The notes beneath the pieces are model-generated. The model saw only the letters and a list, made by a program, of their open reading frames with translations, had not been told where the DNA came from and did not search any database. From contig NZ_JAEQNA010000001.1 in assembly GCF_016722895.1 (NCBI RefSeq), positions 186,001-250,000 on the forward strand: DNA of 64,000 bases, written 5' to 3'. The stretch comes from Ramlibacter aurantiacus (GTDB lineage: Bacteria; Pseudomonadota; Gammaproteobacteria; Burkholderiales; Burkholderiaceae_C). Both the position numbers and the translations under genes were made by a program. Shown here one piece after another: positions 36,788 to 49,024 of the stretch (position 1 is the stretch's first letter; every line of letters starts with the position of its first letter).

Positions 36788-36884
36788 ACCCCTACCCCAT
36801 CGGTGCAGCACCTGCGGTAGATTGATTTTCCGGGGACCGTTTCCCTAGCCCCCGAGCCCCAGCACCTAGCCCCCGTAGCAACCC

Positions 36885-38149
<1,265 letters not shown>

Positions 38150-38153
<4 letters not shown>

Positions 38154-39412
38154 GCGAGGTCTTCGTCCACGCCCGTGCCAACGGCGAATCCGCGGCGGCC
38201 GAGCTGCGCACCACCCACGCCGTGCGCCAGCGCTGCGGGCAGCTCCTGGCGCGCGCGCGGGCCGGCCAGGGCTGGTTCGAGGTGAATGACGGCGCGTTGG
38301 ATGATGCGGCGGGGCTGGTGGTCGACACCACGCGCCGGCGCTTCTCGAACCTGCACATTCCGCTGCACAGCCGCTGGAGGCATTTCGAGGCCGGCGGCGT
38401 CGACCGCAAGCTGCAGCTCGATCGGCTGCTGCGCCACATGCAGCCACCAGAGCGTGCGCACAGCATGATCGACCTGGTCACCGTGAGCGTGCTGCTGGAC
38501 GCCGGCGCCGGCCCCGACTGGAAGTACGTGGAACCGGCCACCGGTCAGACCTACACCCGCTCGGAGGGCCTGGCCGTGGCCAGCTTCCATGCCTTCACCG
38601 CGGGGCTGTTCTCCAGTGATCCGCGGCATCCGTACCAGGCCGATGCACGGGGTCTGCGTGCCTTGTTGACCGACCATCTGGCACAAGCCTTCCAGGTCGG
38701 CCCGTCCAACCCGCTGGTGGGCCTCGAGAACCGGGCCATCCTGCTGCGGCGGCTGGGCGAGATCCTCTCGGAACAACCCGAGGTCTTCGGCGAATCGGGC
38801 CGACCGGGCTCGATGTTCGACATGATCATCAGCCCACTGGGGCCGGACCTGCCGCACACGGCGGATGTCGATGCCCACGACATCCTGTCGCAGCTGCTGC
38901 TGTCGCTGTCGGGCATCTGGCCGGCGGACAACCAGATCGGCGGCGTGCCGCTGGGCGACTGCTGGCGCCATCCGGCGGTTCACGCCGAAGGCCTGTCGGA
39001 CGGCTGGGTGCCGTTCCACAAGCTCACGCAGTGGCTGACCTATTCCATGCTCGAGCCATTCGCCTGGAACGGCGTGCAGGTGCGCGGCGTGAACGGCCTC
39101 ACGGCATTGCCCGAGTACCGCAACGGCGGGCTGCTGCTGGACAGCGGGGTGTTGCGGCTGCGCGATCCGCAGGCGGCGCAGAACGTCTGGCAGCCGGGCG
39201 ACGAGATCATCGTCGAGTGGCGCGCGCTCACCGTGTCGCTGCTCGACGAACTGGCCGAGCGCGTGCGCCACCTGCTGCGCACCGATGCCGACCACCTGCC
39301 GCTGGGCAAGGTCCTCGAAGGCGGCACCTGGCAGGCCGGGCGCGAACTCGCCCAGCGGCTGCGCGGCGGGCTGCCGCCCCTGCGGGTCGCCAGCGACGGC
39401 ACGGTCTTCTGA
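38150..39412 (+). CDS. DUF1688 family protein (URC4-type)
   Basis: A 420-residue protein of unknown chemistry, recognised as DUF1688 from AVRQRCGQLLARARAGQ, FEVNDGALDDAAGLV, IPLHSRWRHFEAGGVDR (about 65-81), GRPGSMFDMI and GWVPFHKLTQWLTYSMLEP. In Saccharomyces kluyveri the homologue URC4 is required for growth on uracil as nitrogen source together with URC1 and a uracil phosphoribosyltransferase. ATG 38150 overlaps the preceding stop (ATGA). No signal peptide or membrane segment. Its place between the cyclohydrolase-like gene and upp matches that pathway; the reaction remains open. Confidence 0.87.
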
Positions 39413-39448
39413 AAAACAGAGCGAAAAGCGCGGAGAAGGGAATCCATC

Positions 39449-40078
39449 TTGAGCAAGGTCCACCTCGTCGATCACCCCCTGGTGCAGCACAAGCTCACGC
39501 TGATGCGCAAGAAGGAGGCGTCCACCAACAGCTTCCGGCGCCTGCTCAACGAGCTGGCCATGCTCATGACCTACGAGGTCACCCGTGACGTGCCGATGCA
39601 GGAGGTGCAGATCGAGACGCCGCTGGAGCCCATGACGGCCCGCATGATCGACGGCAAGAAGCTGGTGTTCGTGTCCATCCTGCGTGCCGGCACCGGCATC
39701 CTCGACGGCATGCTCAGCGTCGTGCCGGGCGCGCGGGTCGGCCACATCGGCTTGTACCGCGATCCCAAGACGCTCACCGCGGTGGAGTACTACTTCAAGA
39801 TGCCGCAGGACATGAACGAACGCGACGTGGTGGTGGTCGATCCGATGCTCGCAACCGGCAACTCGGCCATCGCCGCCGTGGAGCGGCTCAAGGAGCTGCG
39901 GCCCAAGTCGATCAAGTTCGTGTGCCTGCTGACCTGCCCGGAAGGTGTTGCCGCCATGACGGCCGCACACCCCGACGTGCCCATCTACACCGCCGCCATC
40001 GACCGCGAGCTCGACGAGCACGGCTACATCCGACCCGGCCTGGGCGACGCGGGAGACCGGATCTTCGGCACCAAGTGA
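39449..40078 (+). CDS. upp: Uracil phosphoribosyltransferase Upp
   Basis: Makes UMP from uracil and PRPP; 209 residues, the usual size. [20 protein letters not shown] is the family start, [17 protein letters not shown] the middle motif, and [19 protein letters not shown] the PRPP loop; [26 protein letters not shown] closes the uracil site. The start codon is TTG 39449 with GGAGAAGGG eight bases upstream. In this operon UMP would be the entry metabolite of the URC pathway as well as salvage. The next gene overlaps its stop (GTGA). Confidence 0.96.
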   Translation: MSKVHLVDHPLVQHKLTLMRKKEASTNSFRRLLNELAMLMTYEVTRDVPMQEVQIETPLEPMTARMIDGKKLVFVSILRAGTGILDGMLSVVPGARVGHIGLYRDPKTLTAVEYYFKMPQDMNERDVVVVDPMLATGNSAIAAVERLKELRPKSIKFVCLLTCPEGVAAMTAAHPDVPIYTAAIDRELDEHGYIRPGLGDAGDRIFGTK

Positions 40079-41352
40079 GCGCGCTCGACCTGCTGATCAC
40101 CGATGCCACGCTGCCCGACGGCCGCACCGGCATGTCGGTGGGCGTTCGGGATGGTCGCATCGTCGAGGTGGCGCCGGGATTGCAGGCTCCCTCGGCGCAG
40201 ACACTGGACGCCCAGGGCCAGCTGCTCACGCCGCCATTCGTCGATACGCATTTCCACATGGACTCGGCGCTCAGCTACGGGCAGCCACGCGTGAACGCCA
40301 GCGGCACGCTGCTGGAAGGCATCGCCCTATGGGGCGAGCTCAAGCCGCTGCTCACGCCCGAATCGCTGGCCGAGCGCGCCCTCGCCTACTGCGACTGGGC
40401 CGTGGCCCGTGGCCTGCTCGCCATCCGCACCCACGTGGACGTCTGCGACCCCTCCCTGCGGGCCGTGCAAGCCTTGCTGGAGGTCAAGCGGCAGGTGGCA
40501 CCGTACCTCGACCTTCAATTGGTCGCGTTTCCTCAAGACGGCGTGCTGCGTTCCGACGGCGCCCTGCAACACCTGAAGCGCGCGCTGGCCATGGGAGTGG
40601 ACGTGGTCGGCGGGATCCCGCACTTCGAGCGGACCATGGCCGAGGGCGCCGAGAGCGTGCGGCTGCTCTGCGAACTGGCGGCCGACGAGGGCCGCCTGGT
40701 CGACATGCATTGCGACGAGACCGACGACCCGCTCTCGCGCCACGTCGAGACGCTGGCCTTCGAGACGCAACGCCTGGGGCTCCAGGGCCGCGTGACGGGC
40801 TCGCACCTCACGTCCATGCACTCGATGGACAACTACTACGTGTCCAAGCTGATCCCGCTCATGGTCGAGGCCGGTCTCGGCGTGGTGGCCAATCCCCTGA
40901 TCAACATCACCCTGCAGGGGCGCCACGACAGCTATCCCAGGCGGCGCGGCATGACCCGGGTACCCGAGCTCTTGGCGGCCGGCCTCACCGTGGCCTTTGG
41001 CCACGACTGCGTGATGGATCCCTGGTACGCACTGGGCAGCGCCGACATGCTGGAGGTGGCCCACATGGGCCTGCACGTGGCGCAGATGACCAGCCAGCCA
41101 GGCATGCGCGCCTGCTTCGACGCGGTGACCGTGAACGCCGCCCGTCTGCTCCACCTGGACCGCTACGGCCTGGAGCCGGGCTGCCACGCCGATTTTGTGC
41201 TGCTGCAGGCCCGCGACCCGGTGGAGGCCATCCGCCTGCGAGCCAACCGGCTGAAGGTGTGGCGGCGCGGACGGCTGGTCGCGCAGGCCCCCGCGCACCG
41301 CAGCACGCTGCACCTGCCCGGCCGGCCAGAGCAGACCGGCTTCCAGCACTGA
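40075..41352 (+). CDS. Cytosine deaminase-like amidohydrolase (CodA-like)
   Basis: Metal-dependent amidohydrolase of 425 residues related to cytosine deaminase. Metal ligands are visible in [13 protein letters not shown] (HxH, about residues 59-61), [11 protein letters not shown] (His, about 208), [12 protein letters not shown] (His, about 240) and [19 protein letters not shown] (Asp, about 306); the last matches the CodA HDDV-DPW region with Cys for one Asp. It would convert cytosine to uracil, feeding the upp step just upstream, though isocytosine or a dihydropyrimidine derivative is possible. GTG 40075 overlaps the upp stop. A strong terminator follows. Confidence 0.83.
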   Translation: MSALDLLITDATLPDGRTGMSVGVRDGRIVEVAPGLQAPSAQTLDAQGQLLTPPFVDTHFHMDSALSYGQPRVNASGTLLEGIALWGELKPLLTPESLAERALAYCDWAVARGLLAIRTHVDVCDPSLRAVQALLEVKRQVAPYLDLQLVAFPQDGVLRSDGALQHLKRALAMGVDVVGGIPHFERTMAEGAESVRLLCELAADEGRLVDMHCDETDDPLSRHVETLAFETQRLGLQGRVTGSHLTSMHSMDNYYVSKLIPLMVEAGLGVVANPLINITLQGRHDSYPRRRGMTRVPELLAAGLTVAFGHDCVMDPWYALGSADMLEVAHMGLHVAQMTSQPGMRACFDAVTVNAARLLHLDRYGLEPGCHADFVLLQARDPVEAIRLRANRLKVWRRGRLVAQAPAHRSTLHLPGRPEQTGFQH

Positions 41353-41387
41353 CGCAACCCCGGCTGGCGGGGCTCCAGGGACCCAAG

Positions 41388-41414
41388 AAAAAGCCGCCCC
41401 GGAGGCGGCTTTTT
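41388..41414. terminator. Bidirectional intrinsic terminator, URC operon / clpA
   Basis: AAAAAGCCGCC (41388-41398) pairs with GGCGGCTTTTT (41404-41414) around a five-base loop. GC stem plus A/T tracts on both sides serve the amidohydrolase gene on the plus strand and clpA on the minus strand. Confidence 0.9.
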
Positions 41415-41434
41415 CGATCCGGTGGCCAGCGGCC

Positions 41435-43756
41435 TCACTGGCCGTCGCTGCCCACTTCCTCCGGCTCGGGCCGTGAGCGGCCTTCCTTCTTCGGCAGCGG
41501 CTGGATGTCCAGCAAGACCTCGTCCTTGTCGTCGAGATCCACCGTCAGGCGACCGCCGTCGGTCAGCTTGCCGAACAGCAGCTCGTCGGCCAGGGCGCGG
41601 CGGATCGTGTCCTGGATCAGGCGCTGCATCGGGCGGGCGCCCATCAGCGGATCGAAGCCCTTCTTGGCCAGGTGCTTGCGCAGCTTGTCGGTGAAGGTGA
41701 CCTCCACCTTCTTCTCGGCCAGCTGCTGTTCCAGCACGAGCAGGAACTTGTCCACGACCCGCAGGATGACCTGCTCGTCCAGCGGCTTGAAGCTCACGGT
41801 GGCGTCCAGCCGGTTGCGGAACTCAGGCGTGAACAAGCGCTTGATGTCGGCCATCTCGTCGCCCGCTTCGCGCGGGTTGGTGAAGCCGATCGTCGACTTG
41901 TTCATGGTCTCGGCACCCGCGTTCGTCGTCATGATGATGATGACGTTGCGGAAGTCGGCCTTGCGCCCGTTGTTGTCGGTCAAGGTGCCGTGGTCCATGA
42001 CCTGCAGCAGCACGTTGAAGATGTCCGGGTGCGCTTTCTCGATCTCGTCGAGCAGCAGCACCGCGTGCGGCTTCTTCGTGACCGCCTCGGTCAGCAGGCC
42101 GCCCTGGTCGAAGCCCACGTAGCCCGGAGGCGCACCGATCAGGCGCGACACCGCATGCCGCTCCATGTACTCCGACATGTCGAAGCGGATCAGCTCGATG
42201 CCCATGATGAACGCGAGCTGCTTGGCCGCTTCGGTCTTGCCGACGCCGGTGGGGCCGCTGAACAGGAAAGAGCCGATCGGCTTGTCGCCCTTGCCCAGTC
42301 CGGAGCGCGCCATCTTGACGGCGCCGGCGAGCACCTCCAGCGCCTTGTCCTGGCCGAACACCACGCTCTTGAGGTCGCGCTCCAGGTTCTGCAGCTTGCC
42401 GCGATCATCGTTGGACACGTTGGCCGGCGGAATGCGCGCGATCTTGGCGACGATTTCCTCGACTTCGGTCTTGGAAATGGTCTTCTTGCGCTTGCTCACT
42501 GGCAGGATGCGCTGGGCGGCACCGGCCTCGTCGATCACGTCGATGGCCTTGTCCGGCAGGTGCCGGTCATTGATGTACTTGGCGCTCAACTCGGCCGCCG
42601 CCTGCAGGGCGTTGGCCGCGTACTTGACGCTGTGGTGCTCCTCGAACCGGGACTTCAGGCCCTTGAGGATCTCCACCGTCTGCTCGACGCTGGGCTCGAC
42701 CACGTCCACCTTCTGGAAGCGGCGGGACAAGGCGGCGTCCTTCTCGAAGATGCCGCGGTACTCGGTGAAAGTCGTCGCGCCGATGCACTTCAGCTGGCCG
42801 CTCGAGAGCGCCGGCTTGAGCAGGTTGGACGCATCCAGCGTGCCGCCCGAGGCCGCGCCCGCGCCAATGAGGGTGTGGATCTCATCGATGAAGAGGATGG
42901 CGTTGGGCTTGTCCTTGAGCGACTTGAGCACCCCCTTCAGTCGTTGCTCGAAATCACCGCGGTACTTGGTGCCGGCCAGCAGCGCGCCCATGTCCAGCGA
43001 GTAGACATTGGAGTCGGCCAGGATCTCGGGCACGTCCTTTTGCACGATGCGCCAGGCCAGGCCTTCGGCGATGGCCGTCTTGCCGACGCCGGCCTCGCCC
43101 ACCAGCAGCGGGTTGTTCTTGCGCCGACGGCACAGGATCTGGATCACGCGCTCGACCTCGTACTCGCGGCCGATCAGCGGATCGATCTTGCCGTCACGGG
43201 CGGCCTGGTTGAGGTTCTGCGTGAACTGCTCGAGCGGAGAGGATTTCTCGCTCTTTTCGCCGCCCTCCTCGCCTTCGCTGCCCGTGGGCTCGCCGCCCTT
43301 GGTGGGCTCGGGCGGATCGCTCTTCTTGATGCCGTGGGCGATGAAGTTGACCACGTCGAGCCGGGTCACGCCCTGCTGGTGCAGGTAGTACACGGCGTGC
43401 GAGTCCTTCTCGCCGAAGATGGCCACGAGCACGTTGGCTCCGGTGACTTCCTTCTTGCCATTGCCGGTGGATTGCACATGCATGATGGCGCGCTGGATCA
43501 CGCGCTGGAAACCCAGCGTGGGCTGGGTGTCGACATCATCGGTGCCGGCGACCTGGGGGGTGTTGTCCTTGATGAAGTTGGACAGCGACTTGCGCAGGTC
43601 ATCGATATTGGCTGAGCAGGCGCGCAGCACTTCCGCCGCGCTGGGATTGTCCAGCAGGGCGAGCAGCAGGTGTTCCACGGTAATGAACTCGTGGCGCTGC
43701 TGGCGTGCCTCCACAAACGCCATGTGGAGGCTGACTTCCAATTCCTGGGCAATCAT
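41435..43756 (-). CDS. clpA: ATP-dependent Clp protease ATP-binding subunit ClpA
   Basis: Hexameric AAA+ unfoldase of 773 residues feeding ClpP. The N-domain (1-140, [20 protein letters not shown]) binds ClpS. The first ATPase module has [17 protein letters not shown] and [14 protein letters not shown], the second has [18 protein letters not shown] and [13 protein letters not shown]. The ClpP-binding loop shows IGF ([14 protein letters not shown]). An acidic linker ([19 protein letters not shown]) joins the N-domain. Found with clpS immediately upstream on the same strand, the standard adaptor-unfoldase pair. Confidence 0.97.
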   Translation of the reverse strand: MIAQELEVSLHMAFVEARQQRHEFITVEHLLLALLDNPSAAEVLRACSANIDDLRKSLSNFIKDNTPQVAGTDDVDTQPTLGFQRVIQRAIMHVQSTGNGKKEVTGANVLVAIFGEKDSHAVYYLHQQGVTRLDVVNFIAHGIKKSDPPEPTKGGEPTGSEGEEGGEKSEKSSPLEQFTQNLNQAARDGKIDPLIGREYEVERVIQILCRRRKNNPLLVGEAGVGKTAIAEGLAWRIVQKDVPEILADSNVYSLDMGALLAGTKYRGDFEQRLKGVLKSLKDKPNAILFIDEIHTLIGAGAASGGTLDASNLLKPALSSGQLKCIGATTFTEYRGIFEKDAALSRRFQKVDVVEPSVEQTVEILKGLKSRFEEHHSVKYAANALQAAAELSAKYINDRHLPDKAIDVIDEAGAAQRILPVSKRKKTISKTEVEEIVAKIARIPPANVSNDDRGKLQNLERDLKSVVFGQDKALEVLAGAVKMARSGLGKGDKPIGSFLFSGPTGVGKTEAAKQLAFIMGIELIRFDMSEYMERHAVSRLIGAPPGYVGFDQGGLLTEAVTKKPHAVLLLDEIEKAHPDIFNVLLQVMDHGTLTDNNGRKADFRNVIIIMTTNAGAETMNKSTIGFTNPREAGDEMADIKRLFTPEFRNRLDATVSFKPLDEQVILRVVDKFLLVLEQQLAEKKVEVTFTDKLRKHLAKKGFDPLMGARPMQRLIQDTIRRALADELLFGKLTDGGRLTVDLDDKDEVLLDIQPLPKKEGRSRPEPEEVGSDGQ

Positions 43757-43825
43757 GAGATTTCCTTTGCCTTCCTACCTGTCTGACTCAGAGTCACTTT
43801 ATTCCTGATCCGTTCCGCCGTGGGC

Positions 43826-44185
43826 TCATTCCACGGGTTCACTCACACATTGAAGGGGATGCCCGGCTTCACGCGCCGCCTGCTGCACCTGTTCGACCTT
43901 GGTGGCCGCGACATCACGCGAATAAATCCCGCAAACGCCGCGGCCGTCGAGGTGAATCTTCAACATGATCTGCGTGGCGGTCTCCCTGTCCTTGTTGAAA
44001 AACTCCTGGATGACCACCACGACGAATTCCATCGGCGTGTAGTCGTCGTTGAGCATGACGACCTGGTACATCTGGGGAGGCTTGGTTTTCTGGGTGCGCC
44101 GCTCGAGGACCACGGACCCGCCATCGTCATCCTTCGGCCGCACCTTAGGAGCCACCGGGGCTGGAATGGGTGTTTTGCTGGCCAT
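43826..44185 (-). CDS. clpS: Clp protease adaptor ClpS
   Basis: N-degron adaptor for ClpAP, 119 residues from ATG 44185. The core has [20 protein letters not shown] with the Asn-Asp-Asp of the N-degron pocket, [26 protein letters not shown] and a closing [10 protein letters not shown] flexible N-terminal arm of about 40 residues precedes it. In-frame ATGs at 44194 and farther upstream would lengthen the arm. It lies 69 bases before clpA and is divergent from the cold-shock gene. Confidence 0.95.
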   Translation of the reverse strand: MASKTPIPAPVAPKVRPKDDDGGSVVLERRTQKTKPPQMYQVVMLNDDYTPMEFVVVVIQEFFNKDRETATQIMLKIHLDGRGVCGIYSRDVAATKVEQVQQAAREAGHPLQCVSEPVE

Positions 44186-44367
44186 GAAAACCATTCTATC
44201 GACGCCCATCGGCAACGCACCCATGGCCACTGACTTGGAGGCCGCCCGCCAGCTTTCAAGCTCGACCGAACGTGGCGTCGTCCTGCGGCCGCCGTGGCCC
44301 GCGGGCAGCGAGTTCGGCCATGTCGTTCGACGAGTCCAACGCCTGGGTACTTTGGTATCTCATATCG

Positions 44368-44397
44368 TTGACAATGAATACCTGCATGCTCGACACT
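44368..44397 (+). promoter_or_regulatory. Candidate promoter of the cold-shock gene
   Basis: TTGACA at 44368-44373 is a perfect -35 hexamer in an AT-richer stretch, and GACACT at 44392-44397, 18 bases on, could serve as a weak -10. Transcription would begin about 30 bases before ATG 44431, followed by AGGAGGAGAG as ribosome-binding site. The leader would be short, unlike the long thermosensor leader of E. coli cspA. Confidence 0.45.
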
Positions 44398-44430
44398 GCC
44401 AAAGCATTAATTGCTAGCAGGAGGAGAGAT

Positions 44431-44721
44431 ATGCCAAACGGAACGGTCAAGTGGTTCAACGATGCAAAAGGGTTCGGTTTCATCGAACCCGACGGCGGCG
44501 GTCCAGACGTGTTCGCTCATTTTTCGGCCATCAACATGGATGGCTTCAAGACGCTCAAGCAGGGCTCGCGGGTCACGTTCGAGGTGACCGACGGCCCCAA
44601 AGGCCAGCTCGCGAGGAACATCCAGGCGCAGCCCACCGGTGATGACGACACCTCGCTCCAGCGGCCGCCTCACCAGCACGCATCACAGTTTGTCGTAACG
44701 AGCGAGGCGGCCAGACCGTGA
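44431..44721 (+). CDS. Cold-shock protein, CspA family, with C-terminal extension
   Basis: RNA chaperone with one cold-shock domain (residues 1-68): [19 protein letters not shown] with RNP1 [20 protein letters not shown] carrying RNP2 (VFAHF), and the closing [13 protein letters not shown]. Beta-proteobacterial homologues usually stop at this point; here the frame runs on for about 28 residues (from [15 protein letters not shown] to TSEAARP) before TGA. A strong GGAGGAG lies upstream of ATG 44431. The extension is polar and looks disordered. Confidence 0.93.
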   Translation: MPNGTVKWFNDAKGFGFIEPDGGGPDVFAHFSAINMDGFKTLKQGSRVTFEVTDGPKGQLARNIQAQPTGDDDTSLQRPPHQHASQFVVTSEAARP

Positions 44722-44733
44722 CAAGCTAGATGG

Positions 44734-44759
44734 AAAAGCCGCCCACAGGCGGCTTTTTT
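44734..44759. terminator. Bidirectional intrinsic terminator, csp / icd
   Basis: GCCGCC (44738-44743) and GGCGGC (44748-44753) form a stem with a four-base loop, flanked by AAAA upstream and six T downstream. It terminates the cold-shock gene and, on the other strand, probably icd. Confidence 0.9.
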
Positions 44760-44804
44760 CATCGGCTTGGCCAGCGTAGATGGAGCCGGGCCCGGCTGTC
44801 GCAA

Positions 44805-46058
<1,254 letters not shown>

Positions 46059-46278
46059 GGAGGATGCGGCTTTCGGAGAGGCGAAACGAGGACCGGGGGT
46101 CGGCGCTGCGCAAATTCTAGCCTTGCACCTACGCCGCCCTTGGGGTGAAACCGGCGTGCACGGGGCGACTCGTCCCCCGCCATGTCAACCAGGTGGATGA
46201 CTCATGCGTTGCCATGTTGCCTGCCGCTTCGCGGAAGGTTTCCATCCGATCGATTCAACGACACCTGAAGGAGACATC

Positions 46279-46467
46279 ATGAACAAGCTTCTCGCCGCCC
46301 TGGTCGCTGGTTTCTTCGCTGTAGGCGCCTTTGCAACTTCCGCAACCCCGGCGACGCCCGCCACGCCGGCCACCCCGGCCGCTCCGGCAGCCGCCAAGAA
46401 GGATGACAAGCCTGCGGCCAAGAAGGAAATGAAGAAGGCCGACGCCAAGAAGGAAATGAAGAAGTAA
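46279..46467 (+). CDS. Small exported Ala/Lys-rich protein
   Basis: A 62-residue protein with a clear signal peptide (MNKLLAALVAGFFAVGAFA) and a mature part of about 40 residues composed of ATPATPATPA and PAAKKEMKKADAKKEMKK repeats. GAAGGAG lies six bases before ATG 46279 and an intrinsic terminator follows, so it looks like a genuine monocistronic gene. Similar tiny Lys/Ala-rich exported proteins are common in Comamonadaceae but I know of no assigned function. The positive charge suggests binding to nucleic acid, anionic polysaccharide or lipid; that is speculation. Confidence 0.8.
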   Translation: MNKLLAALVAGFFAVGAFATSATPATPATPATPAAPAAAKKDDKPAAKKEMKKADAKKEMKK

Positions 46468-46485
46468 GCATCTCGCTGAAGATGG

Positions 46486-46510
46486 AAAAGCCCGCACGCG
46501 CGGGCTTTTT
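46486..46510 (+). terminator. Intrinsic terminator after the small exported protein
   Basis: GCCCGC (46490-46495) pairs with GCGGGC (46500-46505) around ACGC, with AAAA before and TTTTT after. Confidence 0.9.
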
Positions 46511-46566
46511 CATGCGCGTGCCGCTGGCGCCAGCGCGGCCCGAGGGGGGCGCCCAGACGACCGACA

Positions 46567-47037
46567 ATGCGTGACATGAAGACAGCCTTCCGACTCCTGC
46601 CCGCTCTCGCGCTCGCCTTCACGCTGGGCTGCGCGCAGCCAGTGGCCACCGCCCAGCAGCCACAGACCGACCTGCCTCGCGTCAAGCTCTCCGCCGGCAT
46701 GCATCAGATCGATGCCCAGGTCGCCCGAACGTCCGACCAGCGTGCGACGGGCCTCATGTGGCGCCAGGAGATGCCGCAGCACGAAGGCATGCTGTTCGTC
46801 TTCGAGCAGCCCAGTGTCCAGTGCTTCTGGATGATGAACACCCTGCTGCCACTCAGCGCCGCATTCCTGGAGGACGACGGCACCATCGTCAACTTGGCCG
46901 ACATGCAACCACGCAGCACGCAGTCGCACTGCTCGGCCCGCCCGGTGCGCTATGTGCTGGAGATGCACCAGGGCTGGTTCGCCAAGCGCGGGCTGAAGGC
47001 CGGCGACAAGCTCGCCGGCGAGGTGTTCCGCAAATAG
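46567..47037 (+). CDS. DUF192 family exported protein
   Basis: A 156-residue protein with a signal sequence (FRLLPALALAFTLGCAQPV) whose LGCA could act as a lipobox. The DUF192 domain (residues 40-155) shows VARTSDQRATGLMWRQEM, GMLFVFEQP, CFWMMNTLLPLSAAFLEDDG and YVLEMHQGWFAKRGLKAGD. The family is widespread, periplasmic or surface-anchored, without a settled function. A second in-frame ATG at 46576 (MKTAFR) gives a more standard signal peptide and may be the true start. A long hairpin terminator follows. Confidence 0.88.
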   Translation: MRDMKTAFRLLPALALAFTLGCAQPVATAQQPQTDLPRVKLSAGMHQIDAQVARTSDQRATGLMWRQEMPQHEGMLFVFEQPSVQCFWMMNTLLPLSAAFLEDDGTIVNLADMQPRSTQSHCSARPVRYVLEMHQGWFAKRGLKAGDKLAGEVFRK

Positions 47038-47041
47038 CTCC

Positions 47042-47075
47042 AATGAAAAGGGCCGCAACTGCGGCCCCTTTCATT
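47042..47075. terminator. Long bidirectional hairpin between DUF192 gene and sodB
   Basis: AATGAAA-A-GGGCCGC (47042-47056) pairs with GCGGCCC-C-TTTCATT (47061-47075) around AACT, with one mismatch. Terminates both converging genes. Confidence 0.85.
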
Positions 47076-47095
47076 GCGGGTACGACGACTTCAAA

Positions 47096-47677
47096 TCAGC
47101 CGAAGTTCTTCTGGGCGAATTCCCAATTGACCAGCTTGTCGAGATACGTCTCAACGAACTTCGGGCGCTGGTTGCGATAGTCGATGTAATAGGCGTGCTC
47201 CCAGACATCCACGGTGAGCACCGCACGATCCTCGGTGGTCAGGGGGGTGCCGGCGGCGCCGGTATTCACGATGTCCACGCTGCCGTCCGGCTTCTTCACC
47301 AGCCAGGTCCAGCCCGAGCCGAAGTTGCCGACGGCCGACTTGACGAAGGCCTCGCGGAAGGCGGCGTAGTTGCCCCACTTCTTGTTGATCGCCTCGGCCA
47401 GGGAGCCGGTGGGCTCGCCACCGCCGTTCGGCTTCATGCAGTTCCAGAAGAAGGTGTGGTTCCACACCTGCGCGGAGTTGTTGTAGATGCCGCCGGAGGA
47501 CTTCTTGATGATCTCCTCGAGCGTCATGTTCTCGAACTCGGTGCCCTTTTGCAGATTGTTGAGGTTGTCCACGTAGGCCTTGTGGTGCTTGCCATGGTGG
47601 TACTCGAGCGTTTCCTGCGAGTAGTGCGGGGCCAGTGCGTCGATGGCGTACGGAAGCGGCGGAAGCGTGTGTTGCAT
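47096..47677 (-). CDS. sodB: Superoxide dismutase [Fe], SodB
   Basis: Cytoplasmic dismutase of 193 residues. Metal ligands are in LEYHHGKHHKAYVDNLN (His27-type), NHTFFWNCM (second His), and VDVWEHAYYIDYRNQRPKF (Asp and His). The KSAVGNFGSGWTWLVKK region with a Gly-Ser-Gly and AGTPLTTEDRAVLT support the iron rather than manganese form, though cambialistic enzymes cannot be excluded. GAGGAA precedes ATG 47677. It lies 51 bases downstream of xseA on the same strand. Confidence 0.95.
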   Translation of the reverse strand: MQHTLPPLPYAIDALAPHYSQETLEYHHGKHHKAYVDNLNNLQKGTEFENMTLEEIIKKSSGGIYNNSAQVWNHTFFWNCMKPNGGGEPTGSLAEAINKKWGNYAAFREAFVKSAVGNFGSGWTWLVKKPDGSVDIVNTGAAGTPLTTEDRAVLTVDVWEHAYYIDYRNQRPKFVETYLDKLVNWEFAQKNFG

Positions 47678-47728
47678 GGTGGTTCCTCGTAGGGGTTGTT
47701 GCTCTTGGGAGAAAGGCATTCTAGGCAG

Positions 47729-49024
47729 TTAGAGCAGGCGCGGTTCGGCGGCCACCTCGAGGTCGATGCGGCCATCGGCCAGCTGGGCCGTGAGGGCCTG
47801 GCCGGGCTTGGCCTGGGCCGCGTGGGTCAGCAGCGTGCCATCCGGCTGCGTGAGCATGGCGTACCCGCGCTGCAGCACCAGCCGCGGATCGAGCAGCGCC
47901 AGGCGCAGCTCCGCCCGTTCGATCGCCTGCCGCTGCAAACCGAGCGCCGCCGTGCTCGACTGGACCCGCCTCGCCTGCACGCCCTCCAACCTCTGCCGCG
48001 CCTGGGCCAGCCGCGCCTGCGTGGCGCTTCGCAGCCGTTGGGCCAGCCGGCTCAATCGCAGCTGCTGCAGGCCGATCCGACCCGAGGGGCGCCCGAGGTG
48101 CGAGGCCGCGGCATCCAGCCGCTGACTGGCGGTATCCAGTTGGCGCTGCGCGGCCTGCTCCAGCCGGTCGCGCAAGCCGTCCAGCGCGCCCAGCCATGAT
48201 TCGCGCGAAGCCGCAACCAGTTCGGCCGCGGCGGTCGGGGTGGGCGCCCTCAGGTCCGCGCAGAAGTCGGCGATGGTGAAGTCCGTCTCGTGTCCCACTC
48301 CACAGATCACCGGGACCGGACTGCGCACGATGGTGCGGGCCAGCTGCTCATCGTTGAAGGCCCACAGGTCTTCCAGCGAACCACCGCCTCGCACCAGCAG
48401 GATGACGTCGATCTCTCCGGCCAAGGCCCGGTCGTAGAGAGCCACCAACGCCCGGCACAACTCCGCCGGTGCCTGCGCCCCCTGCACCGGAGCCGGGGCG
48501 AGCACCACCGGAATGTGCGGCAAGCGGCGGGACAAGCAGGTGGCCACGTCATGCAGCGCGGCGGCTCCGGGCGAGGTGACCAGTCCGATGGCCCGAGGCA
48601 GCAGCGGCAGGTTGCGCTTGCGTGAACTCTCGAACAGCCCTTCCGCCTGCAACCGCTCCTTCAGCCGCAGGAACTGCTCGAACAGAGTCCCCTGCCCGGC
48701 CCGCGCCATGCTCTCGACGATCAACTGCAGGTCGCCACGTGCGTCGTACACGTCCAGCCGCCCCTGCACCTGCACCTCGTCGCCCTCGCGCGGCGTGAAG
48801 TCCAGCAACGACGCCGCCCGGCGGAACATGGCGCACCGCACCTGGCCCTGCCGGTCCTTGAGCGTGAAGTAGCAGTGGCCGCTCGCAGCACGCGAGAAGC
48901 CGGAGATTTCTCCTCGCACGGCCACCGGATTGAAGCGGGCATCCAGGGCATCGGCAACGGCCCGGCACAGCGCGCCCACGCTCCACGGTTGCCGACTGCC
49001 GACGAGGCTTGCTGGCTCGCCCAC
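47729..49024 (-). CDS. xseA: Exodeoxyribonuclease VII large subunit
   Basis: Catalytic subunit, 431 residues, degrading single-stranded DNA from both ends. The OB-fold (WSVGALCRAVADALDARFNPV, VRGEISGFSRAASGHCYFTLKD) fills residues 1-105. The nuclease core shows PRAIGLVTSPGAAALHD, LLVRGGGSLEDLWAFNDEQLAR and PVICGVGHETDFTIAD, followed by a long coiled coil and a YAMLTQPDG ending. GTG 49024 begins MGEPASLVG. The small subunit xseB is not in the window. Confidence 0.95.
   Translation of the reverse strand: MGEPASLVGSRQPWSVGALCRAVADALDARFNPVAVRGEISGFSRAASGHCYFTLKDRQGQVRCAMFRRAASLLDFTPREGDEVQVQGRLDVYDARGDLQLIVESMARAGQGTLFEQFLRLKERLQAEGLFESSRKRNLPLLPRAIGLVTSPGAAALHDVATCLSRRLPHIPVVLAPAPVQGAQAPAELCRALVALYDRALAGEIDVILLVRGGGSLEDLWAFNDEQLARTIVRSPVPVICGVGHETDFTIADFCADLRAPTPTAAAELVAASRESWLGALDGLRDRLEQAAQRQLDTASQRLDAAASHLGRPSGRIGLQQLRLSRLAQRLRSATQARLAQARQRLEGVQARRVQSSTAALGLQRQAIERAELRLALLDPRLVLQRGYAMLTQPDGTLLTHAAQAKPGQALTAQLADGRIDLEVAAEPRLL

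Noticed and set aside
41672..43615. Plus-strand open frame of 647 codons opposite clpA
   Set aside because: Leu/Val/Gly/His-rich antisense of clpA without motif or ribosome-binding site; clpA is complete on the minus strand.
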